A DNA stretch of 64,000 bases from NCBI GenBank assembly GCA_029959085.1, contig JARWIR010000002.1, positions 61,434,154-61,498,153 on the forward strand. The letters are read 5' to 3'. Source of the stretch: Nemophila menziesii (Eukaryota > Streptophyta > Magnoliopsida > Boraginales > Hydrophyllaceae). A model generated the notes under the pieces. It was not told the DNA's origin. It saw only the letters and a list, made by a program, of their open reading frames with translations, and did not search any database. Below are positions 10,571 to 22,595 of the stretch, piece after piece. Position numbers and translations under genes: made by a program. The number at the start of each line of letters is the position of its first letter. The stretch's first letter is position 1.

Positions 10571-10810
10571 CTAAACTTCGTTTGTTAGAAAAAAAATGTC
10601 CTTCATGAATTTGAGATATTTTGGAATCCTTTTGAGAGCTTCTACAAACGGTATGTTGATATTTAATTTACTCACTGTGTCAAGGAACTTCTTGAATTTG
10701 TTTTCATTGTTCTTGTTTTTTATACGTGACGGGAATGGTGGTCGAGGACGTGTCTTGTTCGTCACTAAATCTTTCTTATTTTGTGGTGTCTTCTCGGTAG
10801 GGACACTCAC
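10571..10810 (-). pseudogene. Gag-pol linker (pre-protease) remnant, fragment 2
   Basis: The minus-strand frame contains PPFPSRIKN, a basic stretch, then KFLDTVSKLNINIPFVEAL and PKYLKFMKDI. This block lies between gag and the protease in Athila/Tat polyproteins (PPFPxR....KFxxxxxxLxINIPFxxALxxMPxYAKFMKD). The protease active-site segment that should follow is missing. Confidence 0.75.
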
Positions 10811-11069
10811 TGGTTCATTTACTTATTCAACCACCTCTTCTGGAATGGGGGTTGGTTCTTTTGGTTGTTCTTTTTTCTATCTCTCTGGGTGGAGGTAATT
10901 TCTTTCCACTTCTCAATCCAATAGTATGACAAGCATCATCTTGAGGATTTATAGTGTCGCTTGGAAGTTGACCTACTTGTCTAGTTTGTATTGAATTCTC
11001 AATTTGTGACGCTTAACGCTCTAGCTGTTGATGATGTTGCTTTATTGCTCGAATCTGTCTTGATACATC

Positions 11070-12100
11070 CTTTAGCTTTCAGCTGTAAATTTTACGAATG
11101 CGGCTATCTCTTGTTCCAAGTTTGTAGCTGAAGGTTGCCTTGTAGGATGAACATAATTTGTGAGATTGGGCATGAAGTGGAGCTTGAACTCCATAATTTG
11201 GTACTTGTTGACAGAATGGTTGTGGTTGAGCTGGAGGATAATAGTTCTGGGGTCGAGGCTGATAGAGGTCCCCTTGATAAGCGACCTTGTTTTGATTTTG
11301 TTGGAGATGATAATTAGCTTGATTTCCGTAAGTGTTATGGGGACCACCTGAATGATTGGCCTCTAGATGAGATACAAAGGAAATCGAGGCTGGATTTATA
11401 GCACAACTCTCTAAAAAATGATCGCTCTTCCCACATCCTGGACATGAAGGTATTGTGTTTATGGGTTTCACCTGAGCTACGAAACTGTTCTCCTAACGTG
11501 ATTCTAACTTTTTGAATTGTTGGCTAATCTTTTCGAATCTTGTTTCTGGTATGGGATCTTCCTGATCTGTCTCTAATGGCCAACTCCTTTCAGTTTCAAC
11601 AACTCTATCCATGGTGATACATTCTTCCTCTGCATCTAAAAACACAAAACTTCCATTTACGATGTCATCTACCTTTGCTTTGGACTCGCTGTTGAGCCCG
11701 CCATAGAACATGGTTAATTATTATTTGGGCGAGGAAACGTGGAATGGACACCTCGCTTTCTTCTCGTTAAAACGTAGTCATGCTTCACCAACAATTTCCC
11801 CTTCTTATTGCATGAAGTTTTCAAACTACGACATGTCTTTTAAGCTCCTACTTATCACATAGAATTGATCTATGAATTTCTCTTGGAGTTTACCCCAATC
11901 TGGGATTGAATCAAGGTGTTGGTAGTCATACCAATTTCTCGCACTTCTGGTCAAAAAGAATTGGAATATGACGTAATACATTTGTTCCTTTGTGACACCT
12001 TTGATGATGTAGGCATCACATATCTGCATAAATTTCTTAACATATCGAACCATATCTTATTGTGCAGCGCCACTAAATTGACCATAGCTCGAAAACTGTT
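11070..12100 (-). pseudogene. Ty3 gag pseudogene, fragment 2
   Basis: The minus-strand frame 12053-11826 has KKFMQICDAYIIKGVTKEQM..., the same capsid motif as fragment 1, followed by a W.....D..H segment and GKLQEKFIDQFY. A second frame (11711-11493) starts MFYGGLNSESKAKVDD, the C-terminal capsid region. A third (11471-11079) has a CX2CX4HX4C zinc knuckle (11403-11444) and a long Gln/Pro/Asn-rich tail. Frame changes and stops separate them. This gag is distinct in sequence from that of fragment 1, so the two come from different elements of one lineage. Confidence 0.8.
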
Positions 12101-12306
12101 CTAACATGCCTGGATTAGGCCTGATTTAACGGCATGGAATTCTGGAGTGCAAATTCCTCTCGGTTGCACTCGGAATGAGATGGGAAGCTCTATATTTCTC
12201 GGACTTTACATCTGAATAACCTAAACTGATAAAACTAAAAACGAAATCGTAAAATAGAACTAACTAAGATTAAAACACTAAATAAAACACTAAACTAACG
12301 ATGTAG

Positions 12307-12322
12307 TCCCCGGTAGGCGCCA
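12307..12322 (-). other. Primer binding site, Asp-tRNA type, fragment 2
   Basis: On the minus strand it reads TGGCGCCTACCGGGGA after a T-run, close to the Athila primer site TGGCGCCGTTGCCGGGGA with a 2-bp loss. LTR sequence lies to the right, to about 13268. Confidence 0.75.
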
Positions 12323-13268
12323 AAAACTTGGTGGTGGTTGGGGTGTGATAAAATAGCGATATAAAATTAGATAACTAGCACCCTATCCCACTACGATAAA
12401 CTCACCGCAAGTGTACAGGTCGTTTGCAAGTAATGTATAAGTAAAACAGATATCGAGCTTGGGGACTACGAAAGTTAGATATGACTAATGCAATTATAAA
12501 GTGCAACAAAAGAAGTTTGAAGAATAATACGCTTTAAGAATCTAGAATATTTGTTTGGTTTTCAAGACTCTAAATAATTAACTAATTAAACTAAAGAAAA
12601 AAAAATAAGAAAAGAGACATAGTATGAGAGTTTAGCACAAGAAATAGAAAGTAGTCCCCACTATCCTTGTTCTATAATTATTACCAAAGGAAGATTCTGT
12701 GATATCCAATAGACACGGTTCTATATTCCTCCTAACCCCCTTCCTGGTGGAATTAGGAGATAACCTACAATTACCAAGGGACTTGGGTAAGGGTACCCTG
12801 TGCAATAATCGGTGGTTAATCTCAAACCCTAGTGACTATCTAGTTAGGCAAGCCCATCAGGATCACTACCGCACACTAGACGTTTATGTGGTGTTTCAAT
12901 AGTTGAACACGCCTTCCGGGTGACCAACTATTAAGTTAATCCTATACATTGTACATCGTAAGAACTACAGACTTTAAATTAAAGCACATAAAAACAGAGT
13001 TATCACTACTAATTTCAATTAAATGTAAAAAGACATCCCAAATTAAAATAGATATAAAACTAGTCTAGTGTTCATACCCATATTCTATTCTTAAGCTAAA
13101 AATATTTAGTTGATACTAAAAAAAGTAAGAAAATAAATTACAAACGGGATGGACTGGAATGGAATGAACAGCTTTCAACTCCTTATTCTCTTCTTATCAC
13201 TTGCTCCTGGTGATTTCTTGTTGTAATATTGATTAAGGACTGAGAAATGATGATTCTTCTAAGGCAAT

Positions 13269-13446
13269 GTTATATATATATACCACCCAAAACTATACTA
13301 CCCAAACGTCACCCAACGACGGGGCGTAAATTGGTTGTTCTTTAATTAGATCAAAGAAGTAGATTAAAATTTGTAGCCAACCAATTTACGCCATGTCATT
13401 GGGTGGTATTTGGGTGATATGTTTTTGGGTGGTATATATCATTACT
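13269..13446. mobile_element. MULE-type foldback MITE, variant 2
   Basis: Inverted arms with the motifs taccaccca and gcgtaaattggttg related to the MITE at 2628, but clearly diverged and with a different loop. Only its right arm survives in unit 2 (about 32191-32232) and unit 3 (about 47580-47618). An (AT)n tract follows. Confidence 0.6.
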
Positions 13447-13529
13447 ATATATATATATATATATATTCCCTTGGTCGAAATATGGAGTAGTCCCCAAGTT
13501 AAGGAGTCCAAATCTTACTAAAATCTGTA

Positions 13530-13895
13530 TTCCTAAATTGTACGACAGGAAAAATTCTTGCAGATTGTTTTGGTCATATCTCCTTTATTACTTATTGGAT
13601 TTTAATGTACTTTATATGGAAATTACCGCAATTCAAAGATCTATTTTCTCATTAAACGAATCCTCCAAATTCGTAACCCATTTTCCGCAGCATATAATTA
13701 ATGGACGTATTTCTAGTATGGCAGACTCTTTACTTTCCAAATATATCCAAACTTTTCCTTTTCAATTATGACTAAGAGGTTTTCCTTGTTTTTATTAACT
13801 TATTATGATTATCCCAAGGTGAATGAGTTTCCAATACCTAAGTGGTACACAAATAACACACAAGTTACGCGCAAAAGCTGATAAAGATTCATTAA
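13530..13895 (+). pseudogene. LINE reverse transcriptase remnant (tentative), unit 1
   Basis: The plus frame reads ...NGRISSMADSL....TFPF then, after a stop, LRGFPMF-type residues in the other copies, and later KADKI. This resembles the plant LINE reverse transcriptase C-terminal pattern (..I..LL....PF.YLGVPxFxG.PK....ADKIK.K). Copies at 32330-32670 and 47715-48050 share the stop. No catalytic YADD box is visible. Confidence 0.4.
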
Positions 13896-13953
13896 GGCCA
13901 AATTCATAGTGATTCATAGACGGAGCAAGTTGATTTCGCTACGGCTTTAGATG

Positions 13954-15590
13954 ATTCACCAACCTCTCCCTAATACATTGTAATCAATTAAATTTTCGGA
14001 GCAAAAAGAAAGAAACAATTCATTTTAAATTATGTTACCCATTTTTTAAAAATATAGTAATATATTATTTAAATTACCTTTAAGCATTATCTCGATTGGA
14101 CGAGTCAACTAATTGCATAGACTTTGTATATCATCATCATCATATACGATGAACTTCAATAATAGGTGTTGTTTCACGAACTAACGAAATAATCCAATGG
14201 ACAATTGAAATCGTCTTCGCAAAAAATAATCCTACTGTCAACCGCTCAAATTCTTATTTAGAAAAAACTCATTTGAACTTATACAAGAATGAGAGACGAA
14301 GCCCCTAAGTGAAACACATCAGTGTTTTAAAAGTGCTAGAGCTAATTTAAATCTTTTCATGTGCCTAGTATTTTGTTAAGTGGTCAACTGGATACATTTT
14401 AAGTTGCACATTTAACTTCATGTGTTGGTAGAAAAAATATTCAAGCATCACTGACCATGCAAAACATGTACATACGGCTAATAAAGTAGTTTCTACCATA
14501 TAGAAATATTCTAAATAAAATGAATTAACTTGGATGAATAAACGTGGTTGGGTTTTGTTTTTTAGTTTAATAAAATAAATTTGTTAAAATAAAGTTTGAA
14601 ACAAGAGTAAAATAATTTCTATTAATGATCGTGGCGCTAAAGAGCCTTGTGTGTATATAAAAATATATGAATACAACCTTTTATTTATATGGACTACCCT
14701 TGATTACTCAAACACGTTAATCTTTAATCACTGTTGTTGTGATGTTTGGCTTATTATTATCATAGGCCATGTTAAAGGATAGATTATTATGTGGCATCAT
14801 AATCGATCATGTTTTTGAGTTTGAAGTTGGTGGGATTGTGAGATATCCCTACTTGTTGGCTTTATGCAAGATGATCAGTTTTCAAGATATCTTCTTCATA
14901 GGGTTCATACCGTTTTTCTTTAGAGATTATTGATATCTTTGAAGATCTCATGGTTATGGATAGTATTCCTTCACTGATATTCTATTTGCTCAAGGTAAGG
15001 TGACATTTTCTTCCTATTACTTCCATTTTAACATTTATTGAACATGTTTTATGTCATTAACTTTGTGTGCTTTGATTCTGGAAATACCATAGAACACTAA
15101 CTTCTTTAGAATTTCATTTGGAAGATTTCGGTGAAGGTCTACTTTCGAGTGATGAAATAAAATTTTAAAGTAATTTTTAAGTATCAATATACAATCAGCA
15201 TCGGTTAGCCGCACCTAACAAAATTCGGGTAACGGATTCAAATAAACATATTTATTCAAGAGAAATGCCGGGTTCCTTATTCAAGTATATACGATGTTGA
15301 TCTAATAATTTAGACATTAATTAATGTTTCCAAAGAACAAAATCAGAATGCTGATTCTAAAGTTACTGGGATGCTGATTTGATATTTTCTGCAAACGTTT
15401 AATGCCACCTTGATGTGTCCTTCTTTCGAATAAGGCCTGCATACAAAATATTAATTTAAAAGTTATTTATATTTAACAATCAAAGAAATATTGCAATTGA
15501 GCTTGAATACTTGAATACTGTAAACAATAAAAATCCTATACTCCCCGGAATGCTGACTAACGGGGATCACAGAGGAGCATTTATGAAGAG
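13954..15590. repeat. 1637-bp direct tandem duplication, copy A
   Basis: From attcaccaacctctcc to ttatgaagag. The next base starts an apparently identical second copy. Units 2 and 3 have the segment once (from about 34352 and 49758). The breakpoints share gat, a 3-bp microhomology. Confidence 0.9.
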
Positions 15591-17227
15591 ATTCACCAAC
15601 CTCTCCCTAATACATTGTAATCAATTAAATTTTCGGAGCAAAAAGAAAGAAACAATTCATTTTAAATTATGTTACCCATTTTTTAAAAATATAGTAATAT
15701 ATTATTTAAATTACCTTTAAGCATTATCTCGATTGGACGAGTCAACTAATTGCATAGACTTTGTATATCATCATCATCATATACGATGAACTTCAATAAT
15801 AGGTGTTGTTTCACGAACTAACGAAATAATCCAATGGACAATTGAAATCGTCTTCGCAAAAAATAATCCTACTGTCAACCGCTCAAATTCTTATTTAGAA
15901 AAAACTCATTTGAACTTATACAAGAATGAGAGACGAAGCCCCTAAGTGAAACACATCAGTGTTTTAAAAGTGCTAGAGCTAATTTAAATCTTTTCATGTG
16001 CCTAGTATTTTGTTAAGTGGTCAACTGGATACATTTTAAGTTGCACATTTAACTTCATGTGTTGGTAGAAAAAATATTCAAGCATCACTGACCATGCAAA
16101 ACATGTACATACGGCTAATAAAGTAGTTTCTACCATATAGAAATATTCTAAATAAAATGAATTAACTTGGATGAATAAACGTGGTTGGGTTTTGTTTTTT
16201 AGTTTAATAAAATAAATTTGTTAAAATAAAGTTTGAAACAAGAGTAAAATAATTTCTATTAATGATCGTGGCGCTAAAGAGCCTTGTGTGTATATAAAAA
16301 TATATGAATACAACCTTTTATTTATATGGACTACCCTTGATTACTCAAACACGTTAATCTTTAATCACTGTTGTTGTGATGTTTGGCTTATTATTATCAT
16401 AGGCCATGTTAAAGGATAGATTATTATGTGGCATCATAATCGATCATGTTTTTGAGTTTGAAGTTGGTGGGATTGTGAGATATCCCTACTTGTTGGCTTT
16501 ATGCAAGATGATCAGTTTTCAAGATATCTTCTTCATAGGGTTCATACCGTTTTTCTTTAGAGATTATTGATATCTTTGAAGATCTCATGGTTATGGATAG
16601 TATTCCTTCACTGATATTCTATTTGCTCAAGGTAAGGTGACATTTTCTTCCTATTACTTCCATTTTAACATTTATTGAACATGTTTTATGTCATTAACTT
16701 TGTGTGCTTTGATTCTGGAAATACCATAGAACACTAACTTCTTTAGAATTTCATTTGGAAGATTTCGGTGAAGGTCTACTTTCGAGTGATGAAATAAAAT
16801 TTTAAAGTAATTTTTAAGTATCAATATACAATCAGCATCGGTTAGCCGCACCTAACAAAATTCGGGTAACGGATTCAAATAAACATATTTATTCAAGAGA
16901 AATGCCGGGTTCCTTATTCAAGTATATACGATGTTGATCTAATAATTTAGACATTAATTAATGTTTCCAAAGAACAAAATCAGAATGCTGATTCTAAAGT
17001 TACTGGGATGCTGATTTGATATTTTCTGCAAACGTTTAATGCCACCTTGATGTGTCCTTCTTTCGAATAAGGCCTGCATACAAAATATTAATTTAAAAGT
17101 TATTTATATTTAACAATCAAAGAAATATTGCAATTGAGCTTGAATACTTGAATACTGTAAACAATAAAAATCCTATACTCCCCGGAATGCTGACTAACGG
17201 GGATCACAGAGGAGCATTTATGAAGAG
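15591..17227. repeat. 1637-bp direct tandem duplication, copy B
   Basis: Second copy, continuing at 17228 into sequence present in the other units. I saw no difference from copy A on reading, whereas units 2 and 3 differ from it at many positions, so this is by far the youngest event in the array, or an assembly error. Confidence 0.9.
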
Positions 17228-17397
17228 ATAAAAAGATACATAAAGATCATACCTTTCAGGTGTACACGGCACTAACGAAGAAGAGGAGGAAGGAAGAATG
17301 TCTTCGACAAAATTCAGAGAAGAGCCAATTCCAGAGCTCCGTTGAAGCTCTGGGCAGATCAATAACTCGTCCTTGAATGCCAGACATATAATTATTC
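16980..17397 (-). pseudogene. Unidentified two-exon minus-strand frame (alpha), unit 1
   Basis: Exon A (17397-17253) ends CCTGAAAG|GTATGATC; exon B (17073-16980) follows a tgcag acceptor and ends in TGA. Spliced, one frame stays open through both exons: a Ser-rich stretch (LPSSSSSL), then PYSKEGHIKVALNVCRKYQ and a C-terminal ...TLESAF. The same frame, with substitutions but no stop, is kept in unit 2 (35716-36133) and unit 3 (51146-51563). Exon B alone is duplicated at 15343-15436. No family recognised and no start codon secured; it may be the 3' end of a larger gene. Confidence 0.4.
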
Positions 17398-19013
17398 CTT
17401 TTTTTACAAGAAGAATTAGAAAAAATGAATGAATATTACCTATATGGAAATTTTGAAATAAAAGTAAAAATAAATAAATAAAGAGTCCAAGTATTACCTA
17501 TATGGATTTGTAACAGTTGGGGTAAAGGTATCTTAATCTAAGTATTATTGTCAAATATAGTTAATTTTCTAGTTTATAGATTACTAACAAAAGTTCACTA
17601 TTCCAAAACCAACAACAAGACTACTTATGTCATGATAGTTCTATCATACACTTTTCAATGGTACAAAATATTCGATTAAAATGATCCATAAATGATCACC
17701 AATAACTTAAAATCAATGTACTAATCCCACAAATGTAGTATGAAACAAATACTATGTCACAACAGGACAACTACATTTGGAAGGATTGTTATTGAGGGAG
17801 AAGATGGCTAATTCCACGTCAAAGAAATCAACAAATAAGACATTGTATTTGAGCCACTTAACTTAATTATTCTAGAATCTAGAATATTTGTGTTTTTTTA
17901 TTTTTATTTCCGTGTGACAGATGTAGGAATGTTTGTGTTCTTGACTCTTGATAATTCCATGATGAGGTTTTAGGAGATCTGTAACTAGAACTAGAGCTAG
18001 ACTATAGTTATCTACCTAATAATACTAGAGCAGCAACTATTTTAGAAGCTACATATTGATAAGTTGAGTACAAATGTTGCATAAAATGTGCACGAAGCTG
18101 CTTAAAATGGGTTGATGCTATATGATAAAGCAAATAGTGGGTCTAATCTTTTCAAACTTATAATAATGATTGAGAAAATTATATTAATCAAAATTACTCT
18201 ACAATTTCTTTAAATTATTGATTACTACTTTGATTTTAAATTAATTTAAAGTAGGAAAAATATCTTACCTAGATAATTAGAAGAGGATGGTGGTGACGGA
18301 TTGAAATGACATAATCAACGACCTTATAGGGAAAAGCTTATCTAACATTATCCAACCTTTTGAGTACATAGATCTGTGGGCAAAATCCATAATAATATAC
18401 ATTAAAAATTATTCCTAATAAAAATTCACTATTATAATTATATCAAACTATTAATGTTTTGAACATCCTAAACTCATATAGTATATCATAAGTTTAAATA
18501 AATTATGTTTTTTATATGTTTAATAGAAAGTTAATTACACTTGCAGAAGATTATAATAGTTAACCTAATTTAAAATTGAAACAAAACTCTACACAAATCT
18601 TTAAAATATTAACAGATAATTAGTTAAATAAAAACTATTTTTCAAAAAGTTAACTAAGAATTAGCTAAATTAATATTATTTTCCAGTTTAATTTTAGTAA
18701 TTTAAAAACAAATTTTCTAAATAGTTAAGGAAATGAAAAGTAAACATACAGATTCAAAAATTACCTCTATGAAGGTTGCGTTATATATCCAGTTATATAT
18801 CTGGGAGAAATCTACAAGTCTAAAGATTAAATCTTCTATGTGTTTTTTTGGGTAGACTGTGCGGCTGTGCCCTAGATCGACTTGCACGCTGTGTCATGTG
18901 AATCTATTTATGTATTAATATCCTTATATTGGTTTTTGATTTTTTTGTCTCGGTTGGGTCTTCAATATTGTTTGTTTTACTTCTTAATTTGGTTTTTTTT
19001 TCTCTTTTTTTTA
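17398..19013. other. AT-rich stretch without recognisable genes
   Basis: Alpha-end sequence to 18110 and beta-end sequence to about 18970. Only shadow frames seen (for example 18882-19076). Confidence 0.5.
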
Positions 19014-19158
19014 AAGGGTAATGCTGATATCAGCCAAATCAAATCACTTTTTATAGTCTTATATGACCAATCATAAAAGAAAGAAAAAATTATGAAAATG
19101 AAATTATGTGATTGGTCCATTTCAAAAAGATGTAGGGATGATATCCAGCCTTATTCTT
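19014..19158. mobile_element. Small MITE, best-preserved copy
   Basis: The ends aagggtaatgctgatatca and the complement of tgatatccagccttattctt pair over about 20 bp. See the copy at 5817. Confidence 0.5.
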
Positions 19159-20469
19159 TTTTAAAACGTTAGTACTGGTTAATCAACTATATTGACCAAA
19201 ATAGTCATGGAGTTTGAGATATTTTAGCTAGCCAAGGAATATATTACTGAAAATGTTCTCTACTACAACATCTATCGTTCAAATTTTATAGTTAATTTCT
19301 TCTGTAAATTTTTTTGTCCTTCCAGCTTTGTCTAACATTTCCAAGACAAAAACTCATGTTAATTTCTTAACAAATTTGCATCACTATTTTATGGATGTAT
19401 CTAGCCTTCCTGCTCACCCACAGATGCGATCCAGGTTCCCAGATACATCTTCAAGAATATTAGACGTCATATTTATCTTTAAGAGATTAAAACTTCCTCC
19501 TTATCACATGCAGGAGTATCCATCGCTTTTAGGGTTGTCTACTAGGGTTAAAGGATCCTCTAATACCTATTTCTTTATTATTGTAGTATCCCATGGTTGT
19601 ATGCAATGGGTTTGCTTTTTTGCCTCTTTGTACCAAAGATTTGTTTTGTGGGAGATCATTTCATAGCCTTCCTACTTTATTCTCTTCGTGCATGAATTTT
19701 TATTGAAGAGTATCTTACTAGACTGTCTTGATTATCTCCAGAAAAAGGACAACTACTGTTCTTCTAAAAAGATAAAGGATTATTTGCACAATCTTTACTC
19801 AACATGCCTTGTTGATTATCTAGATTTCCAAGGCTGTTCTATTTTTGTATTCATTTTTTAACCTGGTCCCTTTAATTTTCTATTGCCTTGTTTTGGCTAT
19901 GTTTAAGAAACCTAGCATTTATTATATCATAATTCAAGGAAATAATAATAAGGAAGTCATTCAACTCTATTATTATTCATATAATTCGTATGTTGGCAAT
20001 AAATTCTTGTTAACTCTTCAAAATTTTACTAACGAAACTGGAATTATGACAGTTTCGTCACATTGAAGTTATATGATATATGATAATTCCATTTTAGCAT
20101 TTATAGTTGTCATTTTTTCGATGCTACTATATATCCGCATTAACATTTGGTCCGAGGTTTTCATTTACTCTCTTATTAATGTGTCTCATAATAACTCTAC
20201 TTATAAGTGGTCTTTTCCAAAATTATGGGAATAGGTTTTTTTGACGAACATATATACTTTTGGTGTTATTATCACGTATATTCCACATGCAAGAAACTAC
20301 ACGAGTTCCCAAAGAACTCTTACTCTTCTTATCACGCCAAATAGCTTCTTCAGGGAGAGAATATCATTCTAATGTTTCCAAAAAGTAGTTTCTTACAAGA
20401 AATAACGACTCTTACTTATAGGACAGTATATGACTATTCATATTACATATTAATTTTTTCATGAATAAA
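19159..20469. other. Unidentified 1.3-kb block, copy 2
   Basis: Homologous to 5951-7236. The frame 19328-19666 (112 codons) extends the shadow frame seen in copy 1 but is not kept in the other copies. No function assigned. Confidence 0.4.
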
Positions 20470-20700
20470 GGCTCGTTTAGATGTACTTATTTTAGAGTAG
20501 AAAAGCGCTTTTAGAATAAAATTATAATTTTAAAAAAGTTATTAAACATTATTTTGAAATCTAGAATCACTTTAAGTATTTTTTTAAAGAATCACCAATT
20601 TGCAACTTTTCCTAATAGTGACTTTCGTAGTTTGAAACACTTTTATAGTTCTAAAAGCACATTTAAGTGCTTTTAAAAAACACACTTCCAGACAGGCGCT
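20470..20700. mobile_element. hAT-like foldback MITE, uninterrupted copy
   Basis: About 230 bp with imperfect inverted ends: ggctcgtttagatgtactt at the left and acacttccagacaggcgc at the right. Internal aaaagcgcttttaga / ctaaaagcacatttaagtgc segments also pair. This copy lacks the LINE insert present in units 2 and 3 and so shows the empty site (about 20588-20605). The flanking duplication is unclear. Confidence 0.55.
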
Positions 20701-20809
20701 AATAAGTGTTAAGACTGCTCACTTATGTCTTTTTAACACATCCACTATAGAATTATGTAATTTATAATACTTATTCAAATTTTAATCTGTTAAAATTTTA
20801 TTTTATATG

Positions 20810-21075
20810 TAAAGATGAGCCTGGGTTATTGGCCCATCCATCTAGCTCACCTGACTAGGTGAGTCATTGGGTCGACCATTATAATAATTTGGATTGTCTC
20901 GTATTGATCTATTGTAGATTTACCTTGGGCTCGTCTCGACTTTTCAAAAATCATGGACAACCCAGACTGTCTCGACATGTGAGCTCAAATGACCTCCTCT
21001 TAATAGATTTGATAGTATGAAGTTAGATAGTAATTCCTATGAAGTAATGAAAATAACGTTCTCGTTAATATTATA
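20810..21075. other. Sequence unique within the window
   Basis: Slightly GC-richer stretch (gagcctgggttattggcccatcc...) with no copy in the other units. It replaces the NOL-like exon, LINE fragments, copia-type LTR and alpha block. It may be part of an unrecognised transposable element. Confidence 0.4.
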
Positions 21076-21337
21076 TTCAAAATATAAATAAAATACTAAT
21101 TTGTGAATAAAAATATGAAGAGCCATTAACTAATGGGTTCGAACTATTTCAATTTATAATTGATTTCGAGTTTGTATATAAACGAACGAGATTGGATTAA
21201 CATTTTCTCGACCCGAGAACTGTTTATGAACGACTTGATCGATCATTGCCTTACTTATGATACCGAACAAATTTAAATGAAAGCTTTAATAAAGTAGAAA
21301 TTTTAATAGCACATGTTAAAATTGAGTTAAAACATAT

Positions 21338-21660
21338 TAGGGTGAATTCCCTATAAGGTCTTGGAGACCATCTTATTTCCCCAATAGTAACATTCTAATC
21401 CTCTCTCTTCCAAAGACACCTCTAAGATGCCCATTGTCATGAATACCCTTATAGTGTATATAAGATTAAAGAAATAGATTCTTCTCTCTCCTCGATTACC
21501 ATTTTTCTCTTTCCTACATTAAATTAATTTATCTCCTCTTTTATCATTTTTTCTTTCTCCTCCTTCATTAAGTATCAATAATTTCCAGTTCCAACCACAA
21601 CCACAACCATCGTCGATCACCGCCTACCACCGCCAGAAAAAGTATTGAGTACTGAGTATG
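21338..21660 (+). promoter_or_regulatory. Promoter-like leader with TATA box, copy 2
   Basis: Second copy of the leader, with the TATA-like motif at 21457-21464, the same CT-rich tract and the same ACCGCC-rich end. Units 3 and 4 lack it because their preceding alpha blocks join directly to the sequence beginning with gagtactgagtatgg. Confidence 0.35.
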
Positions 21661-21946
21661 GAAAAAGTTACTGGGTGCTCTAATTTTTTATTGAGTAACT
21701 TTACTGAGTATGCAAAAAATTTCAATGAGTTTTACTAAGCATTGAGAGAGAAAATGTTGAGTATAAAATTGCAATAATTGATTAAATAATATTACAATAT
21801 AATTTTAGATATAATTACATTACAATAAAAAAAATTAACAACACTTGAAAAGTGCTGAAACATGTGAGTATTTGAATATAAAAAAATACAAGCTAAATCG
21901 TTCATAGCTGAACGAAAAAAACCCATCTTCTGAGTATGGGCTTCAT

Positions 21947-22595
21947 CTGTTAGATAATAAAAAAGAAACCATTAATAAACTTTATAATGAATCCAATAAA
22001 ACCATTAATAAACTTTATAATTTGGATTTGAAATACAAAGAGAATGTATTATTGAAAAGTTAGACAAAAAGATGAGGAAGATAATAAAAGTCTCTTAAAT
22101 ACAGCGGAATTGGTGTGGCATAATGATGCATATTTTGTAAATAACAAGGAGCCATTAGGAATTGCTTCGATAGCCATAGGAAAAGATAGAAGAATCAGTG
22201 ACAAGAGATTTAGAAGATGTCTTTTTAAGAGTGTCAAAGAAGGAGAATGTTAGGTTATTTTACAAGCAATGAAGGCAACTGAAATTGCTAATTGTAAAGT
22301 GGCTTCCTTCTAACATATAACCTTGAAATTTTTCAAGGTATTAATCACAAAAATGAAATTGACTGGAAGATCCGGTCATTGATCGAAACGATTTGGAAGT
22401 GGACTTCAAAATTTCCGGGATGGAAAATTTATCACATTAAGAGAGATCTTAATGCAATTCAGCAAAGTGTGAAAGGAAGAGTAGTGTTATGACTTTATGG
22501 ACATCTATTAATGTTTTTGATAGTATAGATAATCTTAATAATGTAATATTGACTTGTAATAATTAAATTTTACCTTGGTTGAATGAAAAAAAAAA
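21947..22595 (+). mobile_element. 5'-truncated LINE, unit 2
   Basis: Bounded by the 13-bp target duplication gtatgggcttcat/a (21934-21946 left, 22596-22608 right) and ending in an A-run. Same insertion as in the other units, inherited by duplication. Confidence 0.8.
22113..22477 (+). pseudogene. LINE ribonuclease H remnant, unit 2
   Basis: Same domain as at 1000-1416, but with a nonsense change after the central GEC motif (ECWAI has become EC-stop) and further damage in the YTDN region (taacatata). It is the most decayed of the four copies. Confidence 0.7.

Larger units (their letters stand above)
10384..13268 (-). mobile_element. Athila/Tat-type Ty3 retrotransposon fragment 2 (outer, truncated)
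   Basis: Read on the minus strand: partial 5' LTR (about 13268-12330), primer site (12307-12322), gag (about 12100-11070), a gag-pol linker (10810-10571) and a piece of reverse transcriptase (10471-10384). Most of pol has been lost by internal deletion. Fragment 1 begins at 10383, inside the reverse transcriptase. The right edge is overwritten by a MITE at 13269. Confidence 0.75.
1..18110. repeat. Array unit 1a (rearranged)
   Basis: This unit holds the first LINE, the MULE-type MITE, the 33-bp minisatellite block, the unidentified 1.5-kb block and the alpha block. Relative to units 2 and 3 it lacks the beta block: the text jumps at about 2350 from the sequence found near 23355 to that found near 25863. 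Two nested Athila-type fragments (7288-13268) replace the NOL-like and LINE fragments, and about 1.6 kb including the copia-type LTR is missing at about 13885. The alpha block carries a 1637-bp tandem duplication. Confidence 0.75.
13895..18110. repeat. Alpha block, unit 1 (internally duplicated)
   Basis: Starts agattcattaaggccaaattc and contains the two-exon frame described at 16980-17397, then AT-rich sequence. It aligns with the beta blocks over the first few hundred bases and again near its end (the segment with gactacttatgtcatgatag), so the two are ancient duplicates. Confidence 0.65.
18111..21075. repeat. Array unit 1b (collapsed remnant)
   Basis: At about 18110, alpha-type sequence (compare 36845) switches to beta-type sequence (compare 40985) at matching positions, as expected from unequal exchange between the two paralogous blocks. 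Beta sequence runs to about 18970, then jumps to the unidentified 1.5-kb block (compare 45055), skipping the MULE-type MITE and minisatellite block. This remnant ends with an uninterrupted hAT-like MITE and, from about 20810, a stretch with no copy in units 2-3. It implies that at least five units once existed. Confidence 0.65.

Noticed and set aside
11135..11351. Plus-strand frames over the retrotransposon
   Set aside because: Shadows of the minus-strand gag with its zinc knuckle.
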